The notes beneath the pieces were generated by a model. That model saw only the letters and a list, made by a program, of their open reading frames with translations. It searched no databases and was not told the origin of the DNA. A stretch of 64,000 nt of DNA from Candidatus Endomicrobiellum meruensis (GTDB taxonomy: Bacteria; Elusimicrobiota; Endomicrobiia; Endomicrobiales; Endomicrobiaceae): NCBI GenBank assembly GCA_031282625.1, contig JAITDI010000017.1:1-64000 (forward strand). The letters are read 5' to 3'. Of the stretch, positions 40,572 through 50,671 are shown piece after piece; positions within the stretch are counted from its first letter, which is position 1, and the number at the start of each line of letters is the position of its first letter. The position numbers and the translations under genes were made by a program.

Positions 40572-41504
40572 ATGTTAAAAATAGCGTTAATGTTTCCCGG
40601 ACAAGGCTCTCAAAGTGTGGGAATGGGAAAAGATCTTTACGAAAAATATCCGAAAGCCAAAGAAATAATAGATTTAGCTGGCGATGAGCTTAAAAAAATT
40701 ATTTTTGAAGGACCTCAAGAAACTTTGACTCTTACAAAGTATGCTCAGCCTGCGATTTTTACTGTAAGTATGGCGGCTTTTGAAGTTTTTAAAGAGATCT
40801 ATGATTTTGAAAACGTTGAACTTGTTGCCGCCGGTCATTCTTTAGGCGAATATTCGGCTTTATGCGCTGCAGGATTCTTTGACTTTAAAGAGGGTTTATC
40901 AATGGTAAAAGCCAGAGGCGAATTCATACAGAAAGCTTCTGAGGTACATCCTGGTACTATGGCTGCAATCATTGGGCTTGATTCGTCTGTTGTTGAAGAT
41001 ATATGCAGACAAGCCTCAATAGATGGAGTGTGCGAAGCTGTAAATTTTAATGCTCACGGTCAAATTGTTATAGCTGGCGTTACTATGGCAATAAACAAAG
41101 CTGTGGAGCTTGCATCTGCTGCAGGTGCTACAAAAACAGTAGTTTTAAACGTTTCAGGACCTTTCCACTCGTCTCTTATGTCTTCTGCTGCAGATAATAT
41201 GGCAAAAGAATTAGAGAAATACAATTTTAATATTCCAAAATTTAGTGTGTGTACCAATTGCGATGCTTCTTTAACTACAGACGTATCAAGAGTAAAAGAA
41301 AAGCTTGTCAAACAAATTAAATCTTCAGTAAAATGGGACGAAAGTGTGAAGACTATAATTTCTTTAGGCTTTGATAGGTTTATAGAAATCGGACCCGGAA
41401 GAGTTTTATCAGGACTTTTGAGAAGAATAGACAAATCAAAAAAGGCGTTAAATATAGACAATTGCACAAGTTTAGAAAAGACGTTGGAGGAATTGAATAA
41501 ATGA
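40572..41504 (+). CDS. fabD: Malonyl-CoA-ACP transacylase
   Basis: MFPGQGSQSVGMGKDL, AAGHSLGEYSALCAAG. Confidence 0.95.
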   Translation: MLKIALMFPGQGSQSVGMGKDLYEKYPKAKEIIDLAGDELKKIIFEGPQETLTLTKYAQPAIFTVSMAAFEVFKEIYDFENVELVAAGHSLGEYSALCAAGFFDFKEGLSMVKARGEFIQKASEVHPGTMAAIIGLDSSVVEDICRQASIDGVCEAVNFNAHGQIVIAGVTMAINKAVELASAAGATKTVVLNVSGPFHSSLMSSAADNMAKELEKYNFNIPKFSVCTNCDASLTTDVSRVKEKLVKQIKSSVKWDESVKTIISLGFDRFIEIGPGRVLSGLLRRIDKSKKALNIDNCTSLEKTLEELNK

Positions 41505-42244
41505 GACTTCAAGGGAAGACAGCGATTATTACAGGTTCCGCTCAGGGAATAGGCAGGGCAATATGTGAGCTTTTTGCGTCTGAAGGAGCGCAAGTTGTAA
41601 TTTCTGATATAAATGCGGAGCAGTCTCAAAAAACTGCAGATGAAATAAAATTAAAGTATAGCGTTGAAACTGTGGCTGTGGCGGCAAACGTAGCCAAGTT
41701 GAAAGACTGCGAATTATTGGTAAAATCCTCTCTTGACAAATTTTCCAAAATAGATATACTAGTCAATAATGCAGGCATAACTAAAGATAACCTCGTCTTG
41801 AGAATGAGCGAAGCCGAGTGGGATGCAGTTATAGCAGTTAATTTGAAAGGAGTATTTAATTGTATAAAAGCTGCAAGCAAACCTATGCTTAAAGCAAGGC
41901 AAGGAAGAATAATAAACATAGCCTCTGTTGTTGGACAGATGGGCAACGCTGGACAGATAAATTATTCTGCTTCAAAAGGTGGGGTTATAGCTATAACGAA
42001 AACTTGCGCCAGAGAATTTGCTTCAAGAAACATTTTAGTGAACGCTATTGCTCCCGGGTTTATACGTACAGCTATGACTGACAAGTTAACTCAAGGACAA
42101 AAAGATGCGTTGGCTGTAAATATACCGTTGGCAAGACTTGGAGGGGCTGAGGACATAGCTAAGTCTGCGTTATTTTTCGCAAGCGATGATTCGTCTTACA
42201 TAACAGGACACGTTATGGCAGTTAATGGCGGAGTGTATATGTAA
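41501..42244 (+). CDS. fabG: 3-oxoacyl-ACP reductase
   Basis: SDR: GSAQGIGRAI, NNAGITKDNL, NYSASKGGVIAITK. Confidence 0.95.
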   Translation: MRLQGKTAIITGSAQGIGRAICELFASEGAQVVISDINAEQSQKTADEIKLKYSVETVAVAANVAKLKDCELLVKSSLDKFSKIDILVNNAGITKDNLVLRMSEAEWDAVIAVNLKGVFNCIKAASKPMLKARQGRIINIASVVGQMGNAGQINYSASKGGVIAITKTCAREFASRNILVNAIAPGFIRTAMTDKLTQGQKDALAVNIPLARLGGAEDIAKSALFFASDDSSYITGHVMAVNGGVYM

Positions 42245-42313
42245 TTTAGTATGCTTTGCGTATTGAATGGTTGTTGAAGATAAATACTTAAAGATAAAAA
42301 GGGGGAAGTACAA

Positions 42314-42553
42314 ATGGCAGATTTAGAAGCTAGAGTAAAAGAAATTATTGTTGAGCAGTTGGGCGTAGATCCCGCTGAAGTGGTGGTAGGAGCATCTTTT
42401 GTTAACGATTTGGGAGCAGATTCTTTGGATACAGTGGAGCTTGTTATGGCTTTTGAAGAAGAATTCGGTATTGAAATTCCAGATGAAGAAGCTGAAAAGA
42501 TTCAAACCGTAGGAAGCGCAGTTGAATATATTAAGGCGCATGCTACAAAATAA
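42314..42553 (+). CDS. acpP: Acyl carrier protein
   Basis: [35 protein letters not shown]. Confidence 0.97.
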   Translation: MADLEARVKEIIVEQLGVDPAEVVVGASFVNDLGADSLDTVELVMAFEEEFGIEIPDEEAEKIQTVGSAVEYIKAHATK

Positions 42554-42567
42554 TACAAGGCATAAAA

Positions 42568-43809
42568 ATGAAAAAGAGAATAGTCATAACTGGCGTTGGT
42601 GTTGTTACACCTATAGGAATAGGTAACGCTGAGTTTACTAAAGCTTTGAAAGAAGGTAAGTCTGGCGTCTATAATATAGAGACTTTTGATACAAGCGCCT
42701 ACAGCACACGGTTTGCTGCTATTGTAAAAGACTTTAATCCTGAACAGTTTATTGAGAAGAAAAAAATAAAAAAGATGGCTAAGTTTACACAGTTTGGCTT
42801 TGCAGCTGCGAAAATGGCTGTTGAAGATTCAGGTCTTGATCTTTCTAAAGAAGATTTATCAAGAATTGGAGTAATAACAGGTACGGGTATAGGCGGTTTA
42901 GATGTAATTGAGGAAGAAGAACAGGTTCTTTTATCAAAAGGTCCTAGAAGGGTGAGTCCTTTCCTTATACCTATGATAATTACGAACATGCTTCCCGGTG
43001 AGATTGCGATCAACTATGGTTTTACCGGACCTAATTATGCAGTTACCAGCGCTTGTGCCTCTTCAAATAACGCTATAGGAGATGCTTTAAGGCTTCTTCG
43101 CAGCGGTGATGCTGATGTTATAGTTTCTGGGGGGTCTGAAGGAGCGATTGTTCCTTTGGGACTTGCTGGATTTTGTTCAATAAAAGCTCTTTCCCAGAGA
43201 AACGAAGATCCTCAAAAAGCCTCTAGACCTTTTGATAAAAACCGCGACGGTTTTGTTATGGGCGAAGGGGCAGGTATAGTTGTTCTTGAGACTCTTGAGC
43301 ATGCTTTAAACAGAGGTGCTAGAATATATGCAGAACTTGCGGGTTATGGTGCTTCTGATGATGCTTATCACATTACAGCTCCGGACCCGGAAGGAAAAGC
43401 TGCTATTCTAGCGATGGAGAAAGCCATAGCTGATGCTGATGTATCAAAAGATGAAATTGATTATATCAATGCGCATGGAACTTCCACTGTATTGAATGAC
43501 AAAACCGAAACTCTTGCAATAAAAAATGTTTTCGCAGATAAGGCATACAAAATACCTATTTCATCTACTAAATCTATGACAGGACATCTTTTAGGTGGGG
43601 CTGCTGTGGTTGAACTTGCAGCGATTGTTTTTGGTATGCAGGATGATTTTATACCTCCTACCATAAATTACGAAACTCCAGATCCAGATTGCGATTTGGA
43701 CTATGTGCCAAATAAAATGAGAAAGCAGCAGATAACTTGTGCTCTTTCAAATTCGCTAGGATTTGGCGGTCATAATGCGACAATAGTAATAAAGAAATAT
43801 GCTAAGTAA
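42568..43809 (+). CDS. fabF: 3-oxoacyl-ACP synthase II
   Basis: VITGVGVVTPIG, VTSACASSNNAIGDA, NAHGTSTVLNDKTE, STKSMTGHLLGGA. Confidence 0.96.
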   Translation: MKKRIVITGVGVVTPIGIGNAEFTKALKEGKSGVYNIETFDTSAYSTRFAAIVKDFNPEQFIEKKKIKKMAKFTQFGFAAAKMAVEDSGLDLSKEDLSRIGVITGTGIGGLDVIEEEEQVLLSKGPRRVSPFLIPMIITNMLPGEIAINYGFTGPNYAVTSACASSNNAIGDALRLLRSGDADVIVSGGSEGAIVPLGLAGFCSIKALSQRNEDPQKASRPFDKNRDGFVMGEGAGIVVLETLEHALNRGARIYAELAGYGASDDAYHITAPDPEGKAAILAMEKAIADADVSKDEIDYINAHGTSTVLNDKTETLAIKNVFADKAYKIPISSTKSMTGHLLGGAAVVELAAIVFGMQDDFIPPTINYETPDPDCDLDYVPNKMRKQQITCALSNSLGFGGHNATIVIKKYAK

Positions 43810-44473
43810 AGACTATGAAAAACTTCAAGAGGTTATTGAATACAAATTCAATAATCTTGAAGTTTTAAGAACTGCTTTAACGCATAAGTCTTATGCAGCC
43901 GAATACGGCGGTAAGAAGAGTTATAATGAACGTATGGAGTTTCTTGGCGATAGTATTTTATCGGCTGTTATAGTGGAAACTTTGTATTTAATATATCCGA
44001 GCGAAAGCGAAGGAAAGTTATCTCAGTTAAAAGCCCAAATTGTTTCTGCGTCTAATTTAAGTATTTGGGCAAAAGAAATAAATTTGGGCGATTATATTTT
44101 TTTAGGTAAAAGTGAAGACGTATTTGAAGCGAGAAAAAGGGAAAGCCTTTTGTGCGATGTATTTGAAGCTGTTGTGGGAGCGGTATATTTAGACGGTGGT
44201 TTTGAGAATGCAAAAAAATTTGTTTTAAAATTTTTAAATACTCAGAAAGAAATAATTATAACTGATTATAAAAGCCGTCTTCAAGAACTAGCTCAATCAG
44301 TTTATAAAGAGCTTCCTGAATATAAGATAATAAAAGAATTCGGACCTGACCATAACAAGAAATTTGAAGCAGCTGTTTATGTAAATAGAAGGCTTTTGGG
44401 TAGGGGCATTGGAAGTTCTAAAAAAGAAGCCCAACAATCTGCAGCTAAACAAGCAATGAAAAACATAAAGTAA
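43799..44473 (+). CDS. rnc: Ribonuclease III
   Basis: NERMEFLGDSILSAV, VFEAVVGAVYLDGG, C-terminal dsRBD; overlaps fabF 3' end. Confidence 0.95.
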   Translation: MLSKDYEKLQEVIEYKFNNLEVLRTALTHKSYAAEYGGKKSYNERMEFLGDSILSAVIVETLYLIYPSESEGKLSQLKAQIVSASNLSIWAKEINLGDYIFLGKSEDVFEARKRESLLCDVFEAVVGAVYLDGGFENAKKFVLKFLNTQKEIIITDYKSRLQELAQSVYKELPEYKIIKEFGPDHNKKFEAAVYVNRRLLGRGIGSSKKEAQQSAAKQAMKNIK

Positions 44474-44551
44474 TCTATCGACGTAAGCAATGTTAGATGC
44501 TAGCAGTGTTTGCGCCTATAGATTCGCAGTAAACTAATAGAGGGGTTATAT

Positions 44552-45721
44552 ATGGTAATGGACTATATGTTGTCTGAAGAAGAAAAGATGATGGTTGAGA
44601 CCGCAAGAACTATTGCGATTGAAAAAATGAAGCCTGTTAGAGAACATTATGATGAAAAAGAAGAGCTTCCATGGGAGATTGTAAAAGAATTTGCCCAAGC
44701 TGATTTATGCGGAGTATATATTCCCGAAGAGTATGGTGGTTTCGGAAAAGGTATAATGGGATTGGTTCTTGTAGTTGAAGAGCTTTGCAAAGTTGATAGC
44801 GCAATAGCGTTATCTCTTGCTGCTACAGCGCTTGGAACTCTTCCTATTCTTATAGCTGGAAATGAAGATCAAAAGAAAAAATATTTGCCAGATATTGCTT
44901 CGGGTAAAAAACTTGCGGCTTTTGGTTTGACTGAAGCTAATGCAGGTTCTGATGCGACTGGAATGACAACTACGGCTGTAAAAGATGGCGATTATTATGT
45001 ATTGAACGGAACGAAGTGCTTTATAACAAACGGTGGCGATGCTGAAACATATACAATTTTTGCTAAGACAAATTCTGCTAGAGGAGCAAGAGGAATTTCT
45101 TGCTTTATAGTTGAAAAAGGAATCCCTGGGTTTGAATTTGGTAAAAAAGAAAAGAAAATGGGTATAAAAGCTTCTTCCACTAGAGAGCTTATATTTAACA
45201 ATTGCAGAGTACATAAAGATCAGCTTTTAGGTAAAGAAGGACACGGTTTGATGATAGTTCAGGCGACATTAGATAATTCTCGTCCTGGTGTAGCTGCTCA
45301 GGCTTTGGGTATAGCTGCTGGCGCATTGGACGAATCTGTAGATTACGCAAGGAAAAGAGTGCAGTTTGGTCAACCTATAGCCTCTTTTCAGGGGATACAG
45401 CACATGCTTGCTGATATGGCTACAGAAGTTGAAGCTGCAAGAGCTTTGCTTTATGCTTCAGCTAGAATGATAGACGCAGGAATAGAAAAACGTACCAGCA
45501 AAGAATCTGCAATGGCTAAACTTTTCTGCTCTGAAGTAGCTATGAAGGTTACAACTAATGCTGTACAAATATTAGGCGGATATGGATATTCAAGAGAATA
45601 TCCCGTTGAAAAAATGATGAGAGATGCAAAAATAACGACACTTTATGAAGGAACGAGTCAGATTCAGAAAAATGAAATTGCCCTTAATCTTATAAAGGAA
45701 TCTGCTGCTAAAGCTAAGTAG
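44552..45721 (+). CDS. Acyl-CoA dehydrogenase (butyryl-CoA dehydrogenase type)
   Basis: FGLTEANAGSDATGM, QILGGYGYSREYPVEKMMRDAKITTLYEGTSQIQ. Confidence 0.93.
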   Translation: MVMDYMLSEEEKMMVETARTIAIEKMKPVREHYDEKEELPWEIVKEFAQADLCGVYIPEEYGGFGKGIMGLVLVVEELCKVDSAIALSLAATALGTLPILIAGNEDQKKKYLPDIASGKKLAAFGLTEANAGSDATGMTTTAVKDGDYYVLNGTKCFITNGGDAETYTIFAKTNSARGARGISCFIVEKGIPGFEFGKKEKKMGIKASSTRELIFNNCRVHKDQLLGKEGHGLMIVQATLDNSRPGVAAQALGIAAGALDESVDYARKRVQFGQPIASFQGIQHMLADMATEVEAARALLYASARMIDAGIEKRTSKESAMAKLFCSEVAMKVTTNAVQILGGYGYSREYPVEKMMRDAKITTLYEGTSQIQKNEIALNLIKESAAKAK

Positions 45722-45748
45722 GCAATGATAAATCTTTGAATAAATCAT

Positions 45749-45795
45749 AAAGTGGAATAAAGGCAAAGTAGTTTTATTTGTCGTAATTCCACTTT
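45749..45795 (+). terminator. Possible hairpin/attenuator between acyl-CoA dehydrogenase and etfB
   Basis: AAAGTGGAAT - 27 nt - ATTCCACTTT followed by TGTGTTTTT. Confidence 0.4.
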
Positions 45796-45833
45796 TGTGT
45801 TTTTAAGAAGCAAGAAATATAAAGAGGGAAAAA

Positions 45834-46619
45834 ATGAATATAATCGTTTGCATTAAGCAAGTGCCTAATACTACGAACGTTCAAATTGATCATGAAACAG
45901 GTAGATTAAAGAGAGATGGATTGGAATCTATAATAAATCCTTTTGACGAGTATGCCATAGAAGAAGGCGTAAGAATAAAGGAGAGAGTCGGAGGAAAAGT
46001 AACTGTTATTACTATGGGACCTCCTCAAGCTGAAGCTGTTTTAAGAGAAGCTATAGCAAAAGGGGCAGACGAAGGCGTTTTGCTAAGTGATAGAGCTTTT
46101 GGTGGAGCTGACACTTTGGCTACTTCTTATGCTTTATCAACAGCTGTAAGATTTTTAGGAAAATTTGATATAGTTATTTGTGGTAAACAAGCTTCAGATG
46201 GGGATACCGCTCAAGTCGGGCCAGGAATTGCGGAAATGTTGGATATTCCACACGTTGCTTACGTTAAAAAAGTAGAATCAGTTGACGATAAAACCATAAA
46301 GGTTGAGAGAATGATGGAAGACGGTTACGATTTGATAGAAAGTTCGCTTCCTGTTCTTTTGACTGTAGTTAAAGAAATAAATAACCCAAGAGTAGCGTCA
46401 TTGAAAGGCAAAATGGTGGCAAAAAAAGCTGTTATTAAAGTTTTGGATGCTGCGGCAATCGGCGCTGATGTCAAAAAGACGGGTCTTAACGGATCTCCGA
46501 CACAGGTTATGAAGATATTTACCCCTCCGCAAAGAACGGGTGGAGAAAAGTTTACTGGTGAACCTAATAAAGTTGCTGTTGCTTTGGTAAAGAGGTTGTC
46601 GGACCTAAGCCTTATATAA
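45834..46619 (+). CDS. etfB: Electron transfer flavoprotein beta subunit
   Basis: MNIIVCIKQVPNTTNVQID, ICGKQASDGDTAQVGPGIAEML. Confidence 0.95.
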   Translation: MNIIVCIKQVPNTTNVQIDHETGRLKRDGLESIINPFDEYAIEEGVRIKERVGGKVTVITMGPPQAEAVLREAIAKGADEGVLLSDRAFGGADTLATSYALSTAVRFLGKFDIVICGKQASDGDTAQVGPGIAEMLDIPHVAYVKKVESVDDKTIKVERMMEDGYDLIESSLPVLLTVVKEINNPRVASLKGKMVAKKAVIKVLDAAAIGADVKKTGLNGSPTQVMKIFTPPQRTGGEKFTGEPNKVAVALVKRLSDLSLI

Positions 46620-46676
46620 AGAGAGAATTTATTTTTAGAGTTTAGAGTAAAGTTTTCTTAGAACGGAGACTTATAA

Positions 46677-47906
46677 ATGGCAAATAGTATAAAAGTATTA
46701 AACGATAAATGTGTTGGCTGCGGACAGTGCGCAGGGGCATGTCCTTTTGGTGCTATTTCAATGGTTGAAAGACCTGAACATCCAAAAAAGTTTAAGTTAG
46801 TTGTTATAGATTTGAATAAATGTACTTATTGCGGAACCTGTTTTCAAACTTGCAAGTTTAACTCTATAGAGATTAAGAAAGACGCTCCTCAAGCTGGCGT
46901 TGATAAAAGCGAATATAAAGGTGTGTGGGTTTATGCTGAACAAAGGCATGGAGAAATCGCTGGTGTTGTGTATGAACTTTTAAATGAAGGAAAGAGACTT
47001 TCCAAACAATTAGGAACGACTCTAAGTGCTGTTTTAATCGGCGATAACATAAAATCAAAAGTTCAGGATTTAATAAGTAGAGGAGCGGATAAAGTTTACG
47101 TTTGTGACGATCCTGTTTTTATTGAATTTCAGGATGATACTTATACCAGCATATTGACTCAGCTTATAAAGAAAGAAAAACCAGAAATTATTTTGATGGG
47201 TGCTACAAATATAGGACGTTCTTTTGCTTCAAGAGTGGCGGCAAGAATACATACTGGTCTTACTGCAGATTGTACATCTTTGGAAATTGATCTAGGAACA
47301 AGAAATCTTCAACAGACGAGACCTGCCTTTGGTGGAAACATTATGGCTACTATTTTAACGACAGGTCATCGCCCGCAGATGTGTACAGTAAGGCACAAAG
47401 TTTTCAAAGAGGCAAAAGTTGAAGAAGGGCAAAAAGGCGAGATTGTTGATTACAAAATTGATGTTGCAACTTTAGTAAACAGGACAAAGTTTTTAGGATT
47501 TATAGAAGACGAAAGCTCTAGTGTTAATATAGGCGATGCTGATATTATTGTAGCTGGAGGAAGAGGACTTGGTAAATCTGAAGGATTTAAACTTCTTAAA
47601 GATTTGGCTGAACTTCTTGGTGGAGCAGTAGGTGCTTCAAGAGCAGCTGTAGATTCTGAGTGGATACCGTACTCACACCAAATAGGTCAAACAGGCAAGA
47701 CTGTTGCGCCGAAGGTTTACATAGCGTGTGGAATATCTGGTCAAATACAGCACACTGTCGGTATGAATTCTTCGGATATTATAATAGCGATAAACAAAGA
47801 TGCATCTTGTCCTATGATGCAGACTGCGACTTACGCTCTGGAAGGTGATTTGTATGAAATAATTCCTAACATAATAAGAGAGATAAAGTCTATAAGGTGC
47901 AACTAA
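46677..47906 (+). CDS. etfA: Electron transfer flavoprotein alpha subunit with N-terminal 2x[4Fe-4S] ferredoxin domain
   Basis: CVGCGQCAGACPFGAI and CTYCGTCFQTCKFNSI, then EtfA body with VAPKVYIACGISGQIQHTVGM. Confidence 0.95.
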   Translation: MANSIKVLNDKCVGCGQCAGACPFGAISMVERPEHPKKFKLVVIDLNKCTYCGTCFQTCKFNSIEIKKDAPQAGVDKSEYKGVWVYAEQRHGEIAGVVYELLNEGKRLSKQLGTTLSAVLIGDNIKSKVQDLISRGADKVYVCDDPVFIEFQDDTYTSILTQLIKKEKPEIILMGATNIGRSFASRVAARIHTGLTADCTSLEIDLGTRNLQQTRPAFGGNIMATILTTGHRPQMCTVRHKVFKEAKVEEGQKGEIVDYKIDVATLVNRTKFLGFIEDESSSVNIGDADIIVAGGRGLGKSEGFKLLKDLAELLGGAVGASRAAVDSEWIPYSHQIGQTGKTVAPKVYIACGISGQIQHTVGMNSSDIIIAINKDASCPMMQTATYALEGDLYEIIPNIIREIKSIRCN

Positions 47907-48016
47907 GTATTTATTAACTATTTTTTGTTTTCATATTTTGGTTTGTGTGAGGTATAATCTGGAGTCGTTTTAAAAGTAAAGATAGTTTTTGTGGGTAAAC
48001 CAATGGGAGATTTAAA

Positions 48017-50653
48017 ATGCCGAAAAAAACAATGGACGTTAGACTGGATCATGATAAAAAACAGACATTAGTAGTGGATACTCCTAAAGCTCTTAATACT
48101 CTTTTGGAGCATGTGAAAAAAGCGCAGGAAATTTATTCAAATTTTACTCAAGATCAGGTTGACGAAATTTTCAAAGCCGCAGCTATTGCGGCTAATCAAG
48201 CAAGAATTCCTCTAGCAAAAATGGCAGTTGAAGAAACTGGCATGGGAATAGTTGAAGATAAAGTTATAAAAAATCATTTTGCTTCTGAATATATTTACAA
48301 CAAACATAAAGATGCCCACACTTGCGGATTAATAAGCGAAGACAAAGTCAACGGAATTAAAATAGTTGCCGATCCTATTGGAATTATCGCAGGCGTAGTG
48401 CCGACTACAAATCCTACTTCTACTGCAATATTTAAATCTTTAATAGCTTTGAAGACGAGAAATGGAATTATTTTTTCTCCTCATCCTAGAGCGAAAAAGT
48501 CTACGATAGCTGCAGCTAGAATTATTCTTGAGGCTGCTGTTAAAGCAGGTGCGCCTGAGCATATAATAGGTTGGATAGACGTTCCGTCATTGGAACTTAC
48601 AAATTTACTCATGACTCACAAAGATATAGCTACAATACTTGCTACAGGTGGTCCAGGAATGGTCAAAGCGGCTTATTCTTCTGGTAAACCTGCTTTAGGT
48701 GTAGGTGCTGGAAACACGCCTGCAATTATTGACGAAACAGCAAATGTTCAGATGGCAGTATCTTCAATCCTTATGTCAAAAACTTTTGACAACGGCATGA
48801 TTTGCGCTTCAGAACAGTCAATAATAATCGTTAAAGAAATTTACGACACTGTTATAAAAGAATTAATGCTTCGCGGAACTTACATACTGAAAAAACAAGA
48901 AAGATATAAAGTTGCAAAAACCATAATTATTGATGGGAAGCTTAACGCAGCTATTGTGGGGCAGCCAGCTTATAAAATAGCCGAAATGGCTGGTGTAAAA
49001 GTTCCAAGAGATACTAAAGTTATTGCGGGCGAAGTCAGTGAAATCTCTTTGGAAGAAGAATTTGCTCACGAAAAGTTATCACCTGTAATTGCTATATGTA
49101 AAGCTGATAATTTTGAAGATGCGGTAGAAAAGGCTTATCAGCTTGTAGAGCTTGGCGGCGCAGGACATACATCGGTTCTATATACAGACGAAAGAAAACA
49201 AGAAAGAATAACTTATTTTGCTAAAAAACTTCATACTGGACGCATTTTGATTAACACTCCGTCATCTCAAGGCGGAATAGGAGATTTGTTTAACTTTAAA
49301 CTTGAACCATCATTAACACTTGGTTGCGGTTCATGGGGAGGAAATGCTGTGAGCGAAAACGTTGGTGTAAAGCACTTGTTGAACTATAAGACTGTGGCTG
49401 AGAGACGTGAGAATATGTTGTGGTTTAGAGTTCCTCCAAAAATTTATTTTAAAAGAGGCGCTACTGATTTAGCGTTGCGCGAGCTTGAAGGCAAAAAACG
49501 TGCATTTATAGTTACGGACAGATTTCTTTTCAACTCAGGAGCTATTTACAATATAACTAAGGTTTTAGAAGAGATAAACATTGACTATCAAATATTCTTT
49601 GACGTCAAGCCTGATCCTACTGTATCAACGATAAATGAAGCGTTGGCTATGCTTAGAACTTACGAGCCTGACATTATTATAGCTTTTGGCGGCGGCTCTC
49701 CTATAGATGCGGCTAAGATTATGTGGTTGATGTATGAAAATCCCGGTACAGATTTTAAGGACGTAGCTATGCGTTTTATGGACATAAGAAAGAGAATTTG
49801 CAAGATTCCAGAACTTGGAACGAAAGCACAGCTAATAGCTATACCAACTACATCGGGAACAGGATCTGAAGTTACTCCATTTGCTGTGATTACGGAAGAT
49901 TCAACTCATATAAAATATCCTATAGCTGATTATGCTTTAACGCCAAATATGGCTATTATTGATCCGAATTTTGTGGACTCAATGCCTAAGGGACTTTGTG
50001 CTGCTTCGGGAATAGACGCTTTAACTCATGCTGTAGAAGCTTACGTTTCTGTACTTGCAACAAACTTTACAAATTCCCCTGCATTGGAAGCCGTTAAACT
50101 TGTGTTTAGGTATTTGCCTCGTTCTTTTCAAAAGGGCGCTGACGATCCAATAGCAAGAGAAAAAATGCACTATGCTTCTACGTTGGCTGGTATGGCTTTT
50201 GCAAACGCATTTTTGGGATTGTCTCACTCGTTAGCTCACAAACTAGGTGCGGCTTTTAACATCCCCCACGGAATTGCAAACGCATTGGTTATCAATCAGA
50301 TTATAAGATACAATGCTACTGATAAGCCGAGAAAACAGGCAATATTCCCTCAATATAAATTTCCAAATGCAAAAACAAAGTATGGGCAGATTGCTGATAA
50401 TTTAGATCTTGGTGGAAAGAATGACGACGAAAAAGTAGAGCTGTTGATTAAATCCATAACGCAGCTTAAAAAAGATATTCAGATACCTCTTTCAATAAAA
50501 GAAATGGGTATTTCTGAAAAAGATTTCAACGCCAAGCTTGAAACACTAGTTGAACAGGCATTTGACGACCAGTGTACTGGAGCAAACCCTGTGTACCCTT
50601 TAATGGATGATATCAGAGAAGTTTTCATAAAGGCTTATAACGGTGAAATATAA
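48017..50653 (+). CDS. adhE: Bifunctional acetaldehyde-CoA/alcohol dehydrogenase
   Basis: 878 aa; N-terminal ALDH (NGMICASEQS), C-terminal Fe-ADH (FGGGSPIDAAKIMW, SGIDALTHAVEAYVS, LSHSLAHKLGAAFNIPHG). Confidence 0.97.
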   Translation: MPKKTMDVRLDHDKKQTLVVDTPKALNTLLEHVKKAQEIYSNFTQDQVDEIFKAAAIAANQARIPLAKMAVEETGMGIVEDKVIKNHFASEYIYNKHKDAHTCGLISEDKVNGIKIVADPIGIIAGVVPTTNPTSTAIFKSLIALKTRNGIIFSPHPRAKKSTIAAARIILEAAVKAGAPEHIIGWIDVPSLELTNLLMTHKDIATILATGGPGMVKAAYSSGKPALGVGAGNTPAIIDETANVQMAVSSILMSKTFDNGMICASEQSIIIVKEIYDTVIKELMLRGTYILKKQERYKVAKTIIIDGKLNAAIVGQPAYKIAEMAGVKVPRDTKVIAGEVSEISLEEEFAHEKLSPVIAICKADNFEDAVEKAYQLVELGGAGHTSVLYTDERKQERITYFAKKLHTGRILINTPSSQGGIGDLFNFKLEPSLTLGCGSWGGNAVSENVGVKHLLNYKTVAERRENMLWFRVPPKIYFKRGATDLALRELEGKKRAFIVTDRFLFNSGAIYNITKVLEEINIDYQIFFDVKPDPTVSTINEALAMLRTYEPDIIIAFGGGSPIDAAKIMWLMYENPGTDFKDVAMRFMDIRKRICKIPELGTKAQLIAIPTTSGTGSEVTPFAVITEDSTHIKYPIADYALTPNMAIIDPNFVDSMPKGLCAASGIDALTHAVEAYVSVLATNFTNSPALEAVKLVFRYLPRSFQKGADDPIAREKMHYASTLAGMAFANAFLGLSHSLAHKLGAAFNIPHGIANALVINQIIRYNATDKPRKQAIFPQYKFPNAKTKYGQIADNLDLGGKNDDEKVELLIKSITQLKKDIQIPLSIKEMGISEKDFNAKLETLVEQAFDDQCTGANPVYPLMDDIREVFIKAYNGEI

Positions 50654-50671
50654 TAATTAAAGCAGGAAAGA

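Noticed and set aside
41060-41629. 189-aa minus strand ORF
   Set aside because: Antisense to fabD/fabG, which are unambiguous.
44810-45214. 134-aa minus strand ORF
   Set aside because: Antisense to acyl-CoA dehydrogenase; no motifs.
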